Position numbers and translations under genes: made by a program. From positions 1 to 64,000 of the forward strand of contig VNWV01000012.1 of NCBI GenBank assembly GCA_009801085.1: DNA of 64,000 nt. Direction: 5' to 3'. Position 1 is the first letter of the stretch, and the number at the start of each line of letters is the position of its first letter. This document shows positions 1 through 10,805 of the stretch, piece after piece. Under the pieces are notes generated by a model. The model had not been told where the DNA came from. It was given only the letters and a program-made list of their open reading frames with translations, and searched no databases. The DNA is from Lasiodiplodia sp. COLG20. Lineage: Eukaryota; Ascomycota; Dothideomycetes; Botryosphaeriales; Botryosphaeriaceae.

Positions 1-475
1 CGAGAAACTACGTGCCAAACTTTAGGCATGACGGCGAATTTTTCTAGCGATGCATCACATTTGCAACTCTACTTTCCTTGACTATTGTCATGAATTCTAT
101 GATTAGTAAATTGAATTTTTCTTCTTGAATCACTTTTGAGCTTAGCTTTGATATCTTTACGTTGTCCCTGGACGCGAATCCTAAAACACTGTACGATAGT
201 ATAGTTTCATGAGCGTGTATTGAAATAGTTTGTTGTGAGTAAATTTTAAGAAAATGGGGAGAACGCTATGTGAGTGTATTAAGTATGTACAAGAGCCACC
301 TCAGCGAGAATTAGGTACCCACAACCTTGGTAGTAGAGCGTCATAATGCCAACAGCTCAAGAATATTCCGGTTTTATTGTAATGAAATCAGCCCTGCGAA
401 AGGAAACGTTACTCTGCGCATGTATGTGACAGGTTCTTCTAAAACTTTTATGTCGCAAGAGGCTTCCTTGAGACG
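1..475. other. AT-rich flank, no gene seen
   Basis: No reading frame longer than a few dozen codons and no splice-linked exons were recognised. It lies beyond the 3' end of the minus-strand gene that follows and probably holds its 3' UTR. Confidence 0.5.
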
Positions 476-1175
476 CTAACGGCGACTGCGACATTTGCGC
501 TTTTCTGTCTTCTGCTTTGGCTTCTCCTCCTTCGCTGTATTATCACTCTTCTTGTTCTTCTTCTTCCGGGAACACATGCTGCAGAAGTCAATATCAGCGA
601 TGAAACCACTGTAGATGCTCTGAGTGCGAATGGGGCACATGACTACATACCACCATCCTGAGAGGGCCAAAACGCCGACAGCACATGGTATGATGACGCC
701 GAGTGCCCAGTTAGGAAAACCTGATCGTTGAACACCCAGTTATTGACAGCTACGCTTTATAAATGTGACTACACATGCTCTTACCCGTAGAGACCGACTG
801 GGAGCTAGTAGAGGGCGGTGTGCTCGTTGGAGATGAGGACGCCGTTGTGGACACAGAGGTCGAAGTCGTGGACACAGAGGTCGAAGTCGTGGAGTCGGCT
901 GAAGTGGTATACACGGACGTTTCCGTAACAATGTTACCTATCGAAACGCTTGTAGAGGACTGTGTGATTGTCTGGAATGTCGTCCGTTCAACCGTATCGG
1001 TGCTCGCAATTTCATTTTGTCTTTGTAACACTGCAACCCCACCGGCCTCCCTAAAGTCAGCGCATCTTGCAATTGCAAGGAAAGAGGAGATTGAACTGAC
1101 CGGGCTGAGATCAATCAAACAAAATGCAACAACTAATACTTTAATTCCATTCTGAACCTCTGTTAGAAAATGCAT
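476..1175 (-). CDS. Ser/Thr-rich single-pass membrane protein
   Basis: Two exons, 785-1175 and 476-720, 211 residues. I start at the ATG at 1173-1175. The N-terminus holds a hydrophobic stretch that could be a signal sequence. It is followed by a Ser/Thr-rich segment with a repeated TTSTSVS unit (a 21-bp near-tandem repeat at about 850-897), typical of O-mannosylated cell-surface stalks. The intron (721-784, GTAAGA..CAG) joins this in frame to a membrane helix (ALGVIIPCAVGVLALSGWW). A short lysine-rich cytoplasmic tail (KEEKPKQKTEKRK) ends the protein. The layout recalls fungal wall-stress sensors, but there is no WSC cysteine domain, so no function is assigned. It is divergent from the next gene over a 279-bp spacer. 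Confidence 0.6.
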
Positions 1176-1401
1176 GTTGAGCAATTTTCGTTGAAAATGA
1201 AGAAATTACGTGCTGTACACGCAAAATCAGATGATGCCATTTTGTCCATCTAAGGGGACGATCCTAGTTATGTATGCCTGTTTAAAGTAAGGCGCAGGCT
1301 TATGGCAGAAGGCTGAGCTGACCGTCTGCATGTGGTGGCTCAGGAGCGGGGCTCAGCTGGGCAGGCCTTGGCGATGCACCCACAGTAGCTGGAGCGATAT
1401 G

Positions 1402-1408
1402 TATATAA
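1402..1408 (+). promoter_or_regulatory. TATA-like box for the 1455 gene
   Basis: TATATAA lies 47 bp upstream of the ATG at 1455, inside the 279-bp divergent spacer. Spacing and sequence suit a core promoter; no transcription start was measured. Confidence 0.35.
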
Positions 1409-1454
1409 TCAGTGGTAGCCTCATCGCAATGCGTGTCCCCATTGTGCAAACAGA

Positions 1455-2685
1455 ATGTCGACCAGAAATACCCTTGATTGCAATCTGCTGACGAGTTACG
1501 AGTCTTTCGATGAATATATCGAAAGTATTCTCAATGTCACGGGCGACAACCTGCACCGCGTTGAAGGATGCAAGACTGAAGTGTGCGGTGCGCTCTGGGG
1601 GGTGGGAAATGCTGACATCTCCGGCAAAGGGGTAAGCATCAGGAAGATCAATTAATCAGATCACAGAAGGGCTAATGTGGCGCACGCAGATGTCTGCAGG
1701 TTACGTTATAGACTGCGCGTTGGGGTTCAGCTTAGTTCTGCTTGCTTTTTTGGCCCCCCGACTTTTCCGGGGACGAGGCACACGGCACCACTCGTTCCGG
1801 GCAGCAGCATCCAGAATCTTCGATGCCTATCATAGCAGCGCGACGTTCCTGGCGCTCTCTCTCCAGGTAGCAAGCATTGTGGTGCTTGCGCGGACGGACT
1901 TTGGTATCACTCACAACGGAATGGGAGACGTGACGGTCAAACTCACGTGGACAGTCTCAGTGCTTACCACCTTACCACTTCTCTACTGCACATTCATCTC
2001 CTGCCTTGGATTTTCTGCGGAAGAGGCCATAGAATGCTGTCAATGCCAAGAAACAACTGAAAGGGGACAGACTGACGAGGTATACCGACGGCAAACCCTG
2101 CGACACTATTTATTCATCCTTTGCTGGATACTTTCTCTCTACCCCTTCTTGAGCCGTATGATTGAGACCTACGGTCCGTCGAAAATTGGAAACGAGGAGG
2201 GCGACATCATATCAGACACCGACTGGGCCATCATCTACAATACTTGCCATCAAGGCGTTTCGGCAATTAGCGAAGCAGAGATGCAAGCGATCAATGTAAG
2301 CGGGATCATCAGCTGGCTCTTGGTCTCTCTGCTAGCTATAGCATCCATGATCGGGCTCGGTATCCGGAGACGCCATCCTGACTCCAAGGCAGAGGCATTC
2401 TTTATTCAGGTTTCCTTGCTGCCTGCAAGATACAAGGAAGGTCCGAGCAGAATAACTCTGGTGGAGTTGGTAATCATGGTGGTGGCCCCATCACTTTCCG
2501 CACTACAGCTTTGGGCATACTTCAGACTCCAACGTTATCAAGAAGACCTCTTCTATGAAAATGGGAGCGGTGGAACAGATTTGGAGTGGGGGTTTGGTCA
2601 AATAGTGGCGTTGACTGTATTCGTTCCTGTACTTGTTGAGGTGTGGTACGGTTACAGAGAATGGTATCGTAGTTGCAGGTCTTAG
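1455..2685 (+). CDS. Fungal polytopic membrane protein, about seven segments
   Basis: Exons 1455-1631 and 1690-2685, 390 residues. The 58-bp intron (GTAAGC..ACGCAG with a CTAAT branch) restores a GNADISGKGMSAGYVID stretch. I recall a similar G-N-x-D-I-x-G-x-G-x-x-x-x-Y-x-I pattern in uncharacterised filamentous-fungal membrane proteins. After a short N-terminus with two cysteines (CKTEVC) there are about seven hydrophobic segments: AGYVIDCALGF, FLALSLQVASIVVL, a VSVLTTLPLLYC block, a YLFILCWILSLY block, IISWLLVSLLAIAS, LVIMVVAPSLSAL and IVALTVFVPVLVEV. A long loop containing NVS lies between segments 4 and 5. The topology is receptor-like but no known receptor motif is seen, so the function is unknown. 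Gene structure is well supported; the role is not. Confidence 0.7.
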
Positions 2686-4390
2686 AGTGTGCAATCAATC
2701 CGACACCAGAATTTTGAAAGCCTCTTCAAAGTCATGAGCTACAATTGCTTCCATGGCGCAATTTCGTGCCATGAAGAATGCATCATTAATTGATATCTTG
2801 TACGACACAATTGCCTATTGGTGTCTATATGCACAGCTGCAAATCATCATCAATGAGATTTGCTGCTAACCTGAATGATCAGAAGATGAGGCGTTGGATC
2901 ATCACGAACCAGCCTGTCTTTCTGGATATGGCGAAAACTACTCTCATAGAAGAACCGCAAGAGCCACGCCGAAGTTCCTTCCTGCGACTTCCGCGCCGTT
3001 CTTGGCTCCCGGGACTCTCGCTGGGAATTGATACGGAAAGTGGACGTCTACTCAAAGTTATATATTCTTCCTGGTTGTACTCATCCCACCCAGTTCTATG
3101 TCACGCGCATTGGCAACTCACGAGTGATCAATATTTCAGAGCAACTGACCACGAGTGGATCACGTTTCGGACCTAGCGGGTCATATACGCTAAGCACATT
3201 CCCACGTTCGGGTCTCCGGTGATGCGAGCGAACCAGTAGATACCCATTTCATCTTCTACATTTAAGGAACCTCTTCAATATTCCATCGAGAAACGTCCAG
3301 ACCAACCTTCTTGCATAGAAGACAAGCAGGTAAAGTCGGGTGACTTTCCCCCCCGCCTTCGTCTCAACGATTTACACGATCGAATCACTTGAGCCTACCC
3401 GCTCACCTGCAAAGCTGATTCCCCAATCAGCAGCCTCATATGATGAGGTCACTGCACCAAGATCTACTAACGCTGAACACCATCAAAACGTGTATACCTT
3501 GCTGTCGCGCATTGACCGAACAAGCTGCCCCACACACAGTGGGACACATGTTAGTTGCTCCAAGGCTCCGTACACTTACTCGCCGTCGTCAGAACATGTC
3601 GACACCAGGTCACGCGGTAACTCCACAACATCAGTTCAAGGCACCTTGCACGCTAATAGATGAGTTAATCCTAACATCAACCTATCATTTCCGCCGCTGT
3701 GTCTGTTTACTGAGTTCTCACGAAGACAAACAACATACAGCCACGATTCCCGCATCACACTCTCCAGAAGCCGTCAGTGGAAAAGAAAAGGGCAATGAAA
3801 CAGGAAAACAAATGTCATCGCTCAAGGATTACCTCCGATAAAGGAGAACAACAAAATCATGACCACCATACCGTCCAGTCATAACAGAAGCAACAAAAAA
3901 AAAAAAACAGAAACAACAATAATGAAGAAAAAGCTTTTCCATAATTCTTCGTGCAATAGTTGTAATAGCAAGTAGAAGTTGTTGTTGCCTGAGCATCCCC
4001 GAGGAGCCATACATAATCTCTTCCTCCCACACCCCACCCATCAACTTTCCCTCGCAGTTGCTCTAACTCAACCAACCCCCCTTTCCCTCCTCAGCAATCT
4101 CGTTCGAAAAACCCGAGTTTTCCGCAACATATTCTTGCCCCTGCGCGTAAATCATACTTTCTCCGCTCGTGCCATCATCCATCCATCCATCCACCCACCA
4201 GGCCGTCTTCTCGAAAAAGGCGGATGATGTTTATAGTCTCTGGTATAGTCATAGCAAGGGGGAAAGGAAACAAAGAGAAAAAAGACGTTTGAACCCGTCG
4301 CAAATCGTACAGAAAAGGATTAAAAAGCACAAGAAGAAAAAGGGCAAGAACCCCTGAGGAGAAGGAACTTTTCTCCCCCAAAGGCGCCTC
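2686..4390. other. 1.7 kb gene-poor spacer
   Basis: Only short frames without family resemblance or linked exons. It contains an A-rich tract near 3895-3907, pyrimidine-rich stretches and a CATC microsatellite. It probably holds the 3' ends of the flanking convergent genes. Confidence 0.5.
4174..4193. repeat. CATC/ATCC microsatellite
   Basis: About four tandem ATCC units, degenerating into CCCACC. Confidence 0.7.
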
Positions 4391-5474
4391 TTACTGCCTT
4401 CCCTGCTCGTGCTCAGCCTGTCTGTTGATCCACTGCGCGGCATTCGCGGCGCCTTGCTGCTGGCTGGCGACCTCGCCCGACAGCGGCGGTGGGGTGCGTG
4501 CGGTGGTGTCGGTCACGCCTGCGTCATAGGTGATACCGTCGATGCGCTGCGCGTCGCGGACCTGCGCCTCGGTGCTGGGGGTGCTCGCGCCGCTGCCGCC
4601 GCCCACAGCGCTGCTGCTCACGCCCGTCATCGGCGACGGCGGGGCATCGCCGCGCATGTATCCCGGCACGGCCGACGTGGGCGTCGTGGCCTTGCCGACG
4701 ACGGGGCTGCCGACGCTGCCGGCGCCGCGTGCGGGGGTGCGCGCGCCCTCGCCGAAGCCGACGAGACTGGCGCCCTCGACGTCGCTGAAGCCGTCGTTGC
4801 CGCCGACGCTGCTGGCCGTCTCCATCTCCTGGTCTTCGCTCATGCGGTCCGCCAGGCTCGGGTCGTAGCCCGTCACGTCGCTGCCCGAGGCCCACGTCGT
4901 CGTGCGGCCGCCCACCGAGCCCGTCGCCGACGCGGAGCCGACGGTGCTGCGCTCGCGCACGATCTGCGGCTGGTTGTTGGCGTCGAAGTAGCCCTGGGTC
5001 ATGGGCGGGATGCTGCCGCTGCTGCCCGTCGCGTGATGGCCGTACGCCGCGGATGAGGGGTTAAGGTTGGAGGGCCGGCCGCCGCCCGCGGTGACGCGCT
5101 CTAGGCCCGCGAGGCGCGATATGCGGTCGGCGCGCTCAGCGTCCATCGGATTCTGCTGCGCGTGGTGGTGCGGCAGGTGGCCTCGGTGGCCGTCCTTGAT
5201 GGCGACGGTGCTCAGCTCCGACATGGACGTCGTCGTCGAGTTGGGCGTGCCACTGTAGTCACTGTCGTCAGCATGGTTGCTCCATTGCCCGATTTCTCAC
5301 TGTCACATGCGCTCTGTTCCCCTTGTATCGTGTGGTGTCGCAGCGCGGGGATTGGGGGATTCTGTGCCTGAGGCTGCGGGAGAGAGGCGTATAGGGTGCT
5401 TACGGGACATCTGAGGGCGTGACCGGGTCAGACGGGGGAGGCGGCAGGTTGATGAGAGTGGGCGCGTTAGACAT
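4391..5474 (-). CDS. Conserved fungal protein of unknown function
   Basis: Exons 5404-5474 and 4391-5252, 310 residues. The first exon encodes MSNAPTLINLPPPPSDPVTP. A 151-bp intron (GTAAGC..CTACAG) joins it in frame to GTPNSTTTSMSELSTVAIKD. The most ordered part follows: a GHRGHLPHHH histidine-rich stretch, then MDAERADRISRLAGLERV, then SASATGSVGGRTTTWASGSD. The rest is low-complexity Gly/Ser/Thr/Ala with acidic patches, ending in a short QWINRQAEHE helix. There is no membrane segment, signal peptide or enzyme motif. I believe similar proteins occur across filamentous ascomycetes without assigned function. Base composition is strongly GC-rich compared with its flanks, as expected for coding DNA. 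Confidence 0.75.
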
Positions 5475-6222
5475 GGTTGCTGCAAAGAGAGGGATGGGAT
5501 GCGGTTGGTGGATGTGCGGGGTGGAGTGACTGCGCGCGGTCGAGTGGTGTGCAGTGGTGGTGTCTCAGCGGCGGGATCGGCTGTGAGTAGGTGTGTTTGC
5601 TTGTCGGGGAGATGGGGGAAGTGCAGTTTGTTCTATTTCTTTCAGGCAGGAAGTCGTTGGTGGCTTGGGCGTTTGGTGCGTGGTCTGCGAGGTCGCGGTA
5701 GGGCAGCAAGGCACCGCAGGGCGGGCGGCGCTAGAGCAGCTGGCCGGGATACGTCATGGGAAAGGCGATCCAATTGCGGCGAGCCCGCCAGCGTCCAGCG
5801 TTTCATCCCTTCGGCCTCACTGCTTCCATATCTGCCTGCCTACACACCCGGCTGCCCATCGTGCGACCCAACCAGTACCTGTGACGTCGGTGGTGGTGAT
5901 AAGCTCCGGAGGCGAATTGCGCTCTCATTCCATTGAGCCGGGGCTTGCTACAAAATAATTATTGCCAAGGATAGCTGAGCAGAGAGAGCATCGAATGATC
6001 CACCATGCACACCATTGCAGCGCTCCCTGCTCGTGCAAACAACCGCGTCGCCCACTGAGCGCCCATTCTTTGCTCTTCAGCCGCATTGCTTCCCGAATCT
6101 TCCAATTTTAATTCCTCAATTCCACCCGCCCTCTGCTCTCCCCGCGCACGCACCCCGCAGACCCTGGTTGTCTCCGCCCCTGCCCCACCCCACCCGCTCA
6201 ACACCACGTGAGTACCTTTTTA
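5475..6222. other. Promoter of the 5474 gene and 3' flank of MAPEG
   Basis: 748 bp with no supported gene. G-rich on the plus strand near 5480-5760 (pyrimidine-rich on the minus strand just upstream of the minus-strand ATG), as in many fungal promoters. Nothing else recognised. Confidence 0.45.
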
Positions 6223-6754
6223 TTAGTATCCCCAATACCCCTTGCACAACCACGCCGCCCACCCGGCGACGCCCGCGATGAAGGCCTGGGTGCCGTAGAA
6301 CCCAGTGATGCGGCCGAGGCCTGTGCCCTTGATGCCTCGGAAGCTCTTGGTCAGGCCGAGCTCGGCGTGCGCGACGCGCAACGCGAACAGCGTCGCGAGC
6401 GCGTAGTGCAGGCGGCGCCGGTTGGCCCCGTTCAGCTCGGCCACGGCCGCGACGATCAGCGCCAGCGGCACGTTCTCCAGGAAATTGGCGTGGCAGCGCG
6501 TCGCCACGAAGAGCGCATCGTCTTCCGGTTGCGTGTTGCTCGCTTTGGCGCGGTCGCCGAGGAAGCTGTGCGTTTTCGTGTCAGCGGTGGTGCCTGGGGA
6601 TGCGGCAGGGAAATTGCACGAACGTGCTGTTCTGGATGCGGTGATAGGCGACACGGTTCGATAGGAAGGCGAGGTATAGCGCGAATGGCGCGGTCCACGT
6701 CGCCGTGACGGGCGTGAGGATGGGCATGGGAACGCCGAGGCCGACGGTGACCAT
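6223..6754 (-). CDS. MAPEG-family membrane protein
   Basis: Exons 6624-6754 and 6223-6565, 157 residues with about four membrane segments. MAPEG proteins include microsomal glutathione transferases and relatives acting in membranes. Visible features are an N-terminal helix (VTATWTAPFALYLAFLSNRV), the linker QNSTFLGDR (family pattern, LGD), a mid-protein helix with the conserved R-x-H-x-N-x-x-E-N-x-P pattern (TRCHANFLENVPLALIVAAV), and two C-terminal helices ending GWAAWLCKGYWGY. The 58-bp intron has an unusual GTTCGT donor but a CTGAC branch and CAG acceptor; no other choice keeps the frame. The closest type is probably the small YecN-like MAPEG group. The substrate cannot be read from sequence. 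Confidence 0.85.
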
Positions 6755-7829
6755 TTTTGACGGATAAGAGTGGAGTAGTAAGAATATACTTGGCGGCACA
6801 CAAAACCCGGAAAGAGATTGGGAGGGGAAGAGGTCTGGTTAAAGTACTCTCTGACAACCTCGGATACACGGGTGATGAAGCCGTAGAAGACGTGCTGAGA
6901 GGGGCATTTGAAACTCAATCGACCATCTTCCATGATGTCACTCAGGCATGCGATTCGTTTGTATCTCCATCCAGAGCTTGACCAGTGGGTTGGTCAGCGA
7001 ACTAGTCAACTCGATTACTCAGAAGTTTCCACTTGTGGCTCCCATCGGATTCCGACTTGAACAATATGCGACGCATGCGGTAAGGTATGCTCTCGGGGGT
7101 GCCTTTGAATCCGGCCGTCGTCCAATCGGACGAGCAGAATGTGGTGTGGTCTTTTGCCGACAGTTGGGGGCGGCAACTCGTCGGCGGACGTCGTAAGAGG
7201 TGCAAATAACCATGGCGTGGGTCCGGCTTTGCAGCATGCAGTTGTGGAGCAGAGCCTCATGCGCGCCACCATTCTGGGTCGAAAAGGGCCCACTCGTGCA
7301 TCATCACAACAAGGGCTGGATGGGAGGCCAACCACTAGAGATCTCATCTCTTACTGTCCAGAGACGAGATGTTTCAAGGAAACAAGGATGCGAATTTCCA
7401 GGCGTGGAATCACAATATCTAGTAGGAAGGATTCCTCGATTTTGCTAGCCAATAGCCTTCGCGGCCACCACTCGTGTAAAAATTCTATATCATGCATCGC
7501 GCATCAACTTCGAACTAGAAAGAACCCCTTGTGAAGGTGAAGAGGGTTGGGCAGCAAGATTACAGAAGTTCCACCGCAGCTCAAAAGATGCTGCTGCCAC
7601 GAAAGAAAATAACAACCTTCTTGCTCTTTCCCTTTTTTGCCCAACAGACCAGCAGCTGATCCATAACGTGTCGCCGATGCATCAAATGAGAAGAAGAAGA
7701 AAAAGCAGAATTCCTTCGGAGGGATCTTTCGAGAATTGAGAAAACGCCATGTGTTATTCGATCCATTACTCAAATCACCCAGTAGCCAAACGGACTCCGA
7801 TGTATCGCGCCATGAATTTCGCACGCATG
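6755..7829. other. 1.1 kb spacer, no gene seen
   Basis: It holds the promoter of the MAPEG gene and the 3' flank of the next minus-strand gene. No reading frame with family resemblance or joinable exons was found. Confidence 0.45.
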
Positions 7830-10585
7830 TTACGACGCTACTGCCGTGGTGCTGCCTTGACCCGGGGGCTGGCTGCTGGAGCCAGAGCTACCAGGGGGCT
7901 GAGGTGTACCGCTGGATCCTCTCCCCATATTTGCTTGCGCTGCGCCCACGCCTGAAATTGCTCGGGCGTGTGCTTGGATACTCGCGTGGTAGCTGGCACT
8001 TGCTGACGGAGTGAGCGCTTGTGTGGCCTGGGCACTACTGCCATACGGTGTTTGGGGGTAGTATGAAGGACGTTGAGGTTGTTGTCCAGGGGTTCCGTAA
8101 GGATTTCCTGACGGAGGACGTTGCGGGGGATACGGCGTTTGTGCAGCACCAGGCTGGCCCTGTTTCAACGGTGATGCCGTGCGAACATGCGGGCTACCGG
8201 TCGCTGTATAGTTGTACATTGGCGCGGCTCCTTGCGTCCGTGGCGGGTAGGCTGAGCCGGGCTGCATGTAGCGACTTTGTGCCGCGCCTTGCGGTGTGCC
8301 CTGGTAATACGAGGGTGCCATACCGTATGCAGCAGGTGGTCCTCGTCCGTAGTAAGAAGAAGGCGTCTGTCCGTACGTTGACGCAGCTGCACCGTAGGAT
8401 GGCTGCCTAGGAGGTTGCCCGTACGCAGGTCCGCCATACGGAGGACGCTGGGCAGTGGATGCATAGGCGCCAGGGGCCTGGTAGCCTTGAGGTCCGTAAC
8501 GCGGCACCGATGGCGTCCGGTTGGGTGCTTGCTGTTGTGGATAGTAAGATGGCGGGCCACCAACAGTCCTGGATGCATACGGAGGAGCGGCCGGGGTGCG
8601 AGCATACTGGCTCGCTGGCGGGTATCCTGGTGGGCGAACAGCCGAAGCTCCAACGGTAGCACCGATAGCAGCCGATTTTGCGAGCTTGGAAACCTGATCC
8701 TCCTCCATAACACCGCGATAGTCCTTGGTCTCAATGACAAGCTTCTTACTGATGTTCAAGTCTTCCAATTGATCTCCGTTCAGCTTTGCCACAGCGTACG
8801 GTGGTAATTGAGAAATCATCAACGAAAGCTGCGTCTTCAACAGGGTGTAGACGTCCATCTCATCTGACGAAGGCGTCGACGGTTGGACCGAAGTGTCTTG
8901 ACCTGCAGGAGTTCTTGTTGGAGGCGCCAGTGTGCTTTGTCTGATTCTCTGGTACGAGTGGAGGGTCTCCAAGAGTTCGGAAATCTCTTGCAGGAGCTCA
9001 TCAATCTCCTGATTCTCTTTGTTATTCTCCGAACTCTCCGGAACATTGAGTTCCTCGGGAATGAACTGCTCGGCAGCTGTTTTGAAAGTCTCCTCCTCGT
9101 TCGTGTTTTCGTCGGTGGACATATCCTCTATAGCCTCGCCAGGCTGTGCATCCAACAGTGCCGGGTCAAGAGCGAAGATTTCGTTGAATCTCTTCTCACC
9201 AACCTTCTGCCACCACACACGGTTCTTTGTTTCCTCCGGGATGACCGCCACGCCATCATCATGGGTGGGTGCGAAACTGGAGTATACGCTCCGGAACAGC
9301 GCATCCGCTCTTGCCTTATCCAACTTCGCCTGCTCTTCATCCGGGAGGGGAGAATTGACCTCGCCGGTGCTGAGTGCTCGGTCCCTTTGTTTCCTCTTCG
9401 CGGAAGGTGATGATGGCTCCTTCTCAACATCTATGCCGCTGTAGCCAAGCCAATCTCCTGTGGTGAGTTTTTGACTGGCATAGGACGAGCCGCGACGTCC
9501 GCTTCGCAAAGCCAAATCCTGCTGGCCCCACGTAATCGTGTTTCCTTTGGTCGCACTTTGAGTCGCAGGGACCGGTGGCTTCAGATCTCTGAATTTCGGC
9601 GGAGGACCAAAGACCTCTCCAAACGTTGGACCTTTGCTTTTCCCGCCAATAGCATCTTCGGTGTGGACGGGGATGATCTTGGTGGACGAGATCATGCTGG
9701 GAAGGCCGCTCTCGTCCAACGGAAGGGTTACATCGACGGCACTCTCGAGCTCGCTCGTTTCGCCCGTTGTCTTCTTGCCCTCAACTTTGACCGGCTTCTG
9801 CAAACTGGAGAAGAGTTGCTTATTGCCCTGCGCCGACGCGAATAGTGTCAAGACTGCTCTGCTGCCCGCAAAACTATCGACCGCATCGTCCACGGGTTCC
9901 TTCTTGATAACACCATTGGTCTCCGCCTTTTCTTCGTCTTCAGCGCCGTCAGTCTCCTCAGCCACCTCAGCGGCTACAGCGGCCTTGCGCTGTGTTTCCC
10001 GGATGACAATGTTCTTCAAGACCTTCTTCAATGCCAGAGTGCCAGTCAGGAGTTTGGTGTCGGCCTCGGTAGATGCATGCTGCGCGTTGACCGAGGCGAG
10101 AAGCTGGGAGCAGACAGATTCGACATCGGCGACGAGTTCGTCGAGGGACGCGTATGCGTCGGACTGGATTTTTGCGGCGATGGACGATGCCGCAGCCGGG
10201 AGCTGTGCAAGCTTGGTGCGCTTCGTTGTAGGCTCGCCGGATACTGCGCGGTCTCCATTGCTGCGGACAGGCTGGTTGAGGATGGACGGGGTGGTGTCGT
10301 AGCTGATGCAGATGCAAAGTTAGCGGGTGTTGCGCTGCAGCGCGTGGTGCAGGGCGGGGCGAGCGCGGACCTTTTGAGAATTTCAAGGACGTCCTCGAGC
10401 AGGGCCTTGAGGGTGCGGGCGTCGCTGCGCGCGGGCTGGGGCTTTTGCGCGGGTTGGTCGCGGTCGGCGAGCGCGTTTGCTTGGCTGGTCGAGCGCTTGC
10501 GTTTCGCTGCGGACGGGGAGGCGTTGGCGGGTTCTGCGTCCTGCGGCGCCGGGGGCGGCGTGAGGGCGCCGTTGGCGGTCGACAT
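7830..10585 (-). CDS. Probable chromatin-remodelling complex subunit, P/Q/Y-rich
   Basis: Exons 10371-10585 and 7830-10302, 895 residues. The N-terminus has a nuclear-type basic patch (AAKRKR). A helical, bromodomain-like region follows, reading LEDVLEILK then SYDTTPSILNQPV across the intron. Further on are FGEVFGPPPKFRDLKPP, KNRVWWQKVGEKRFNEIF and SLMISQLPPYAVAKLNGDQL. The last 250 residues are Pro/Gln/Tyr/Gly-rich, a low-complexity tail seen in transcription cofactors. The order matches what I recall of fungal proteins annotated as RSC-type (Rsc58-like or 'Chd3') remodelling subunits; this is memory-based. The 68-bp intron has a weak GTCCGC donor. It is divergent from the mitochondrial-protein gene over about 220 bp. 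Confidence 0.75.
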
Positions 10586-10805
10586 GGCTCGCGTGGGCGG
10601 TGGTTGTCTGGGGCCGCAGACGCGATGCGGATGGGGGTGTGCGCGATGGGCCTTGTGAGGTCAAGCTGGGCGGGTGAACGAAGGGCTGCGGCGCGAACGC
10701 CGTTACAAGGCACGCGTGCGGATCGCGCGCCAAGACTTTTCAAACATGGCCAGCCAGCTGCTGCTCTCCGCCTCGACTCCACACACTCTGCCGTCAGATC
10801 CATGA
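10586..10805. promoter_or_regulatory. Shared divergent promoter (10585 minus / 10806 plus)
   Basis: Only 220 bp separate the two predicted start codons, so both core promoters must lie here or overlap 5' UTRs. GC-rich, with no clear TATA box. Confidence 0.45.

Noticed and set aside
2790..3663. Frames of 107-133 codons
   Set aside because: No family pattern and no spliceable continuation; several begin at non-ATG codons.
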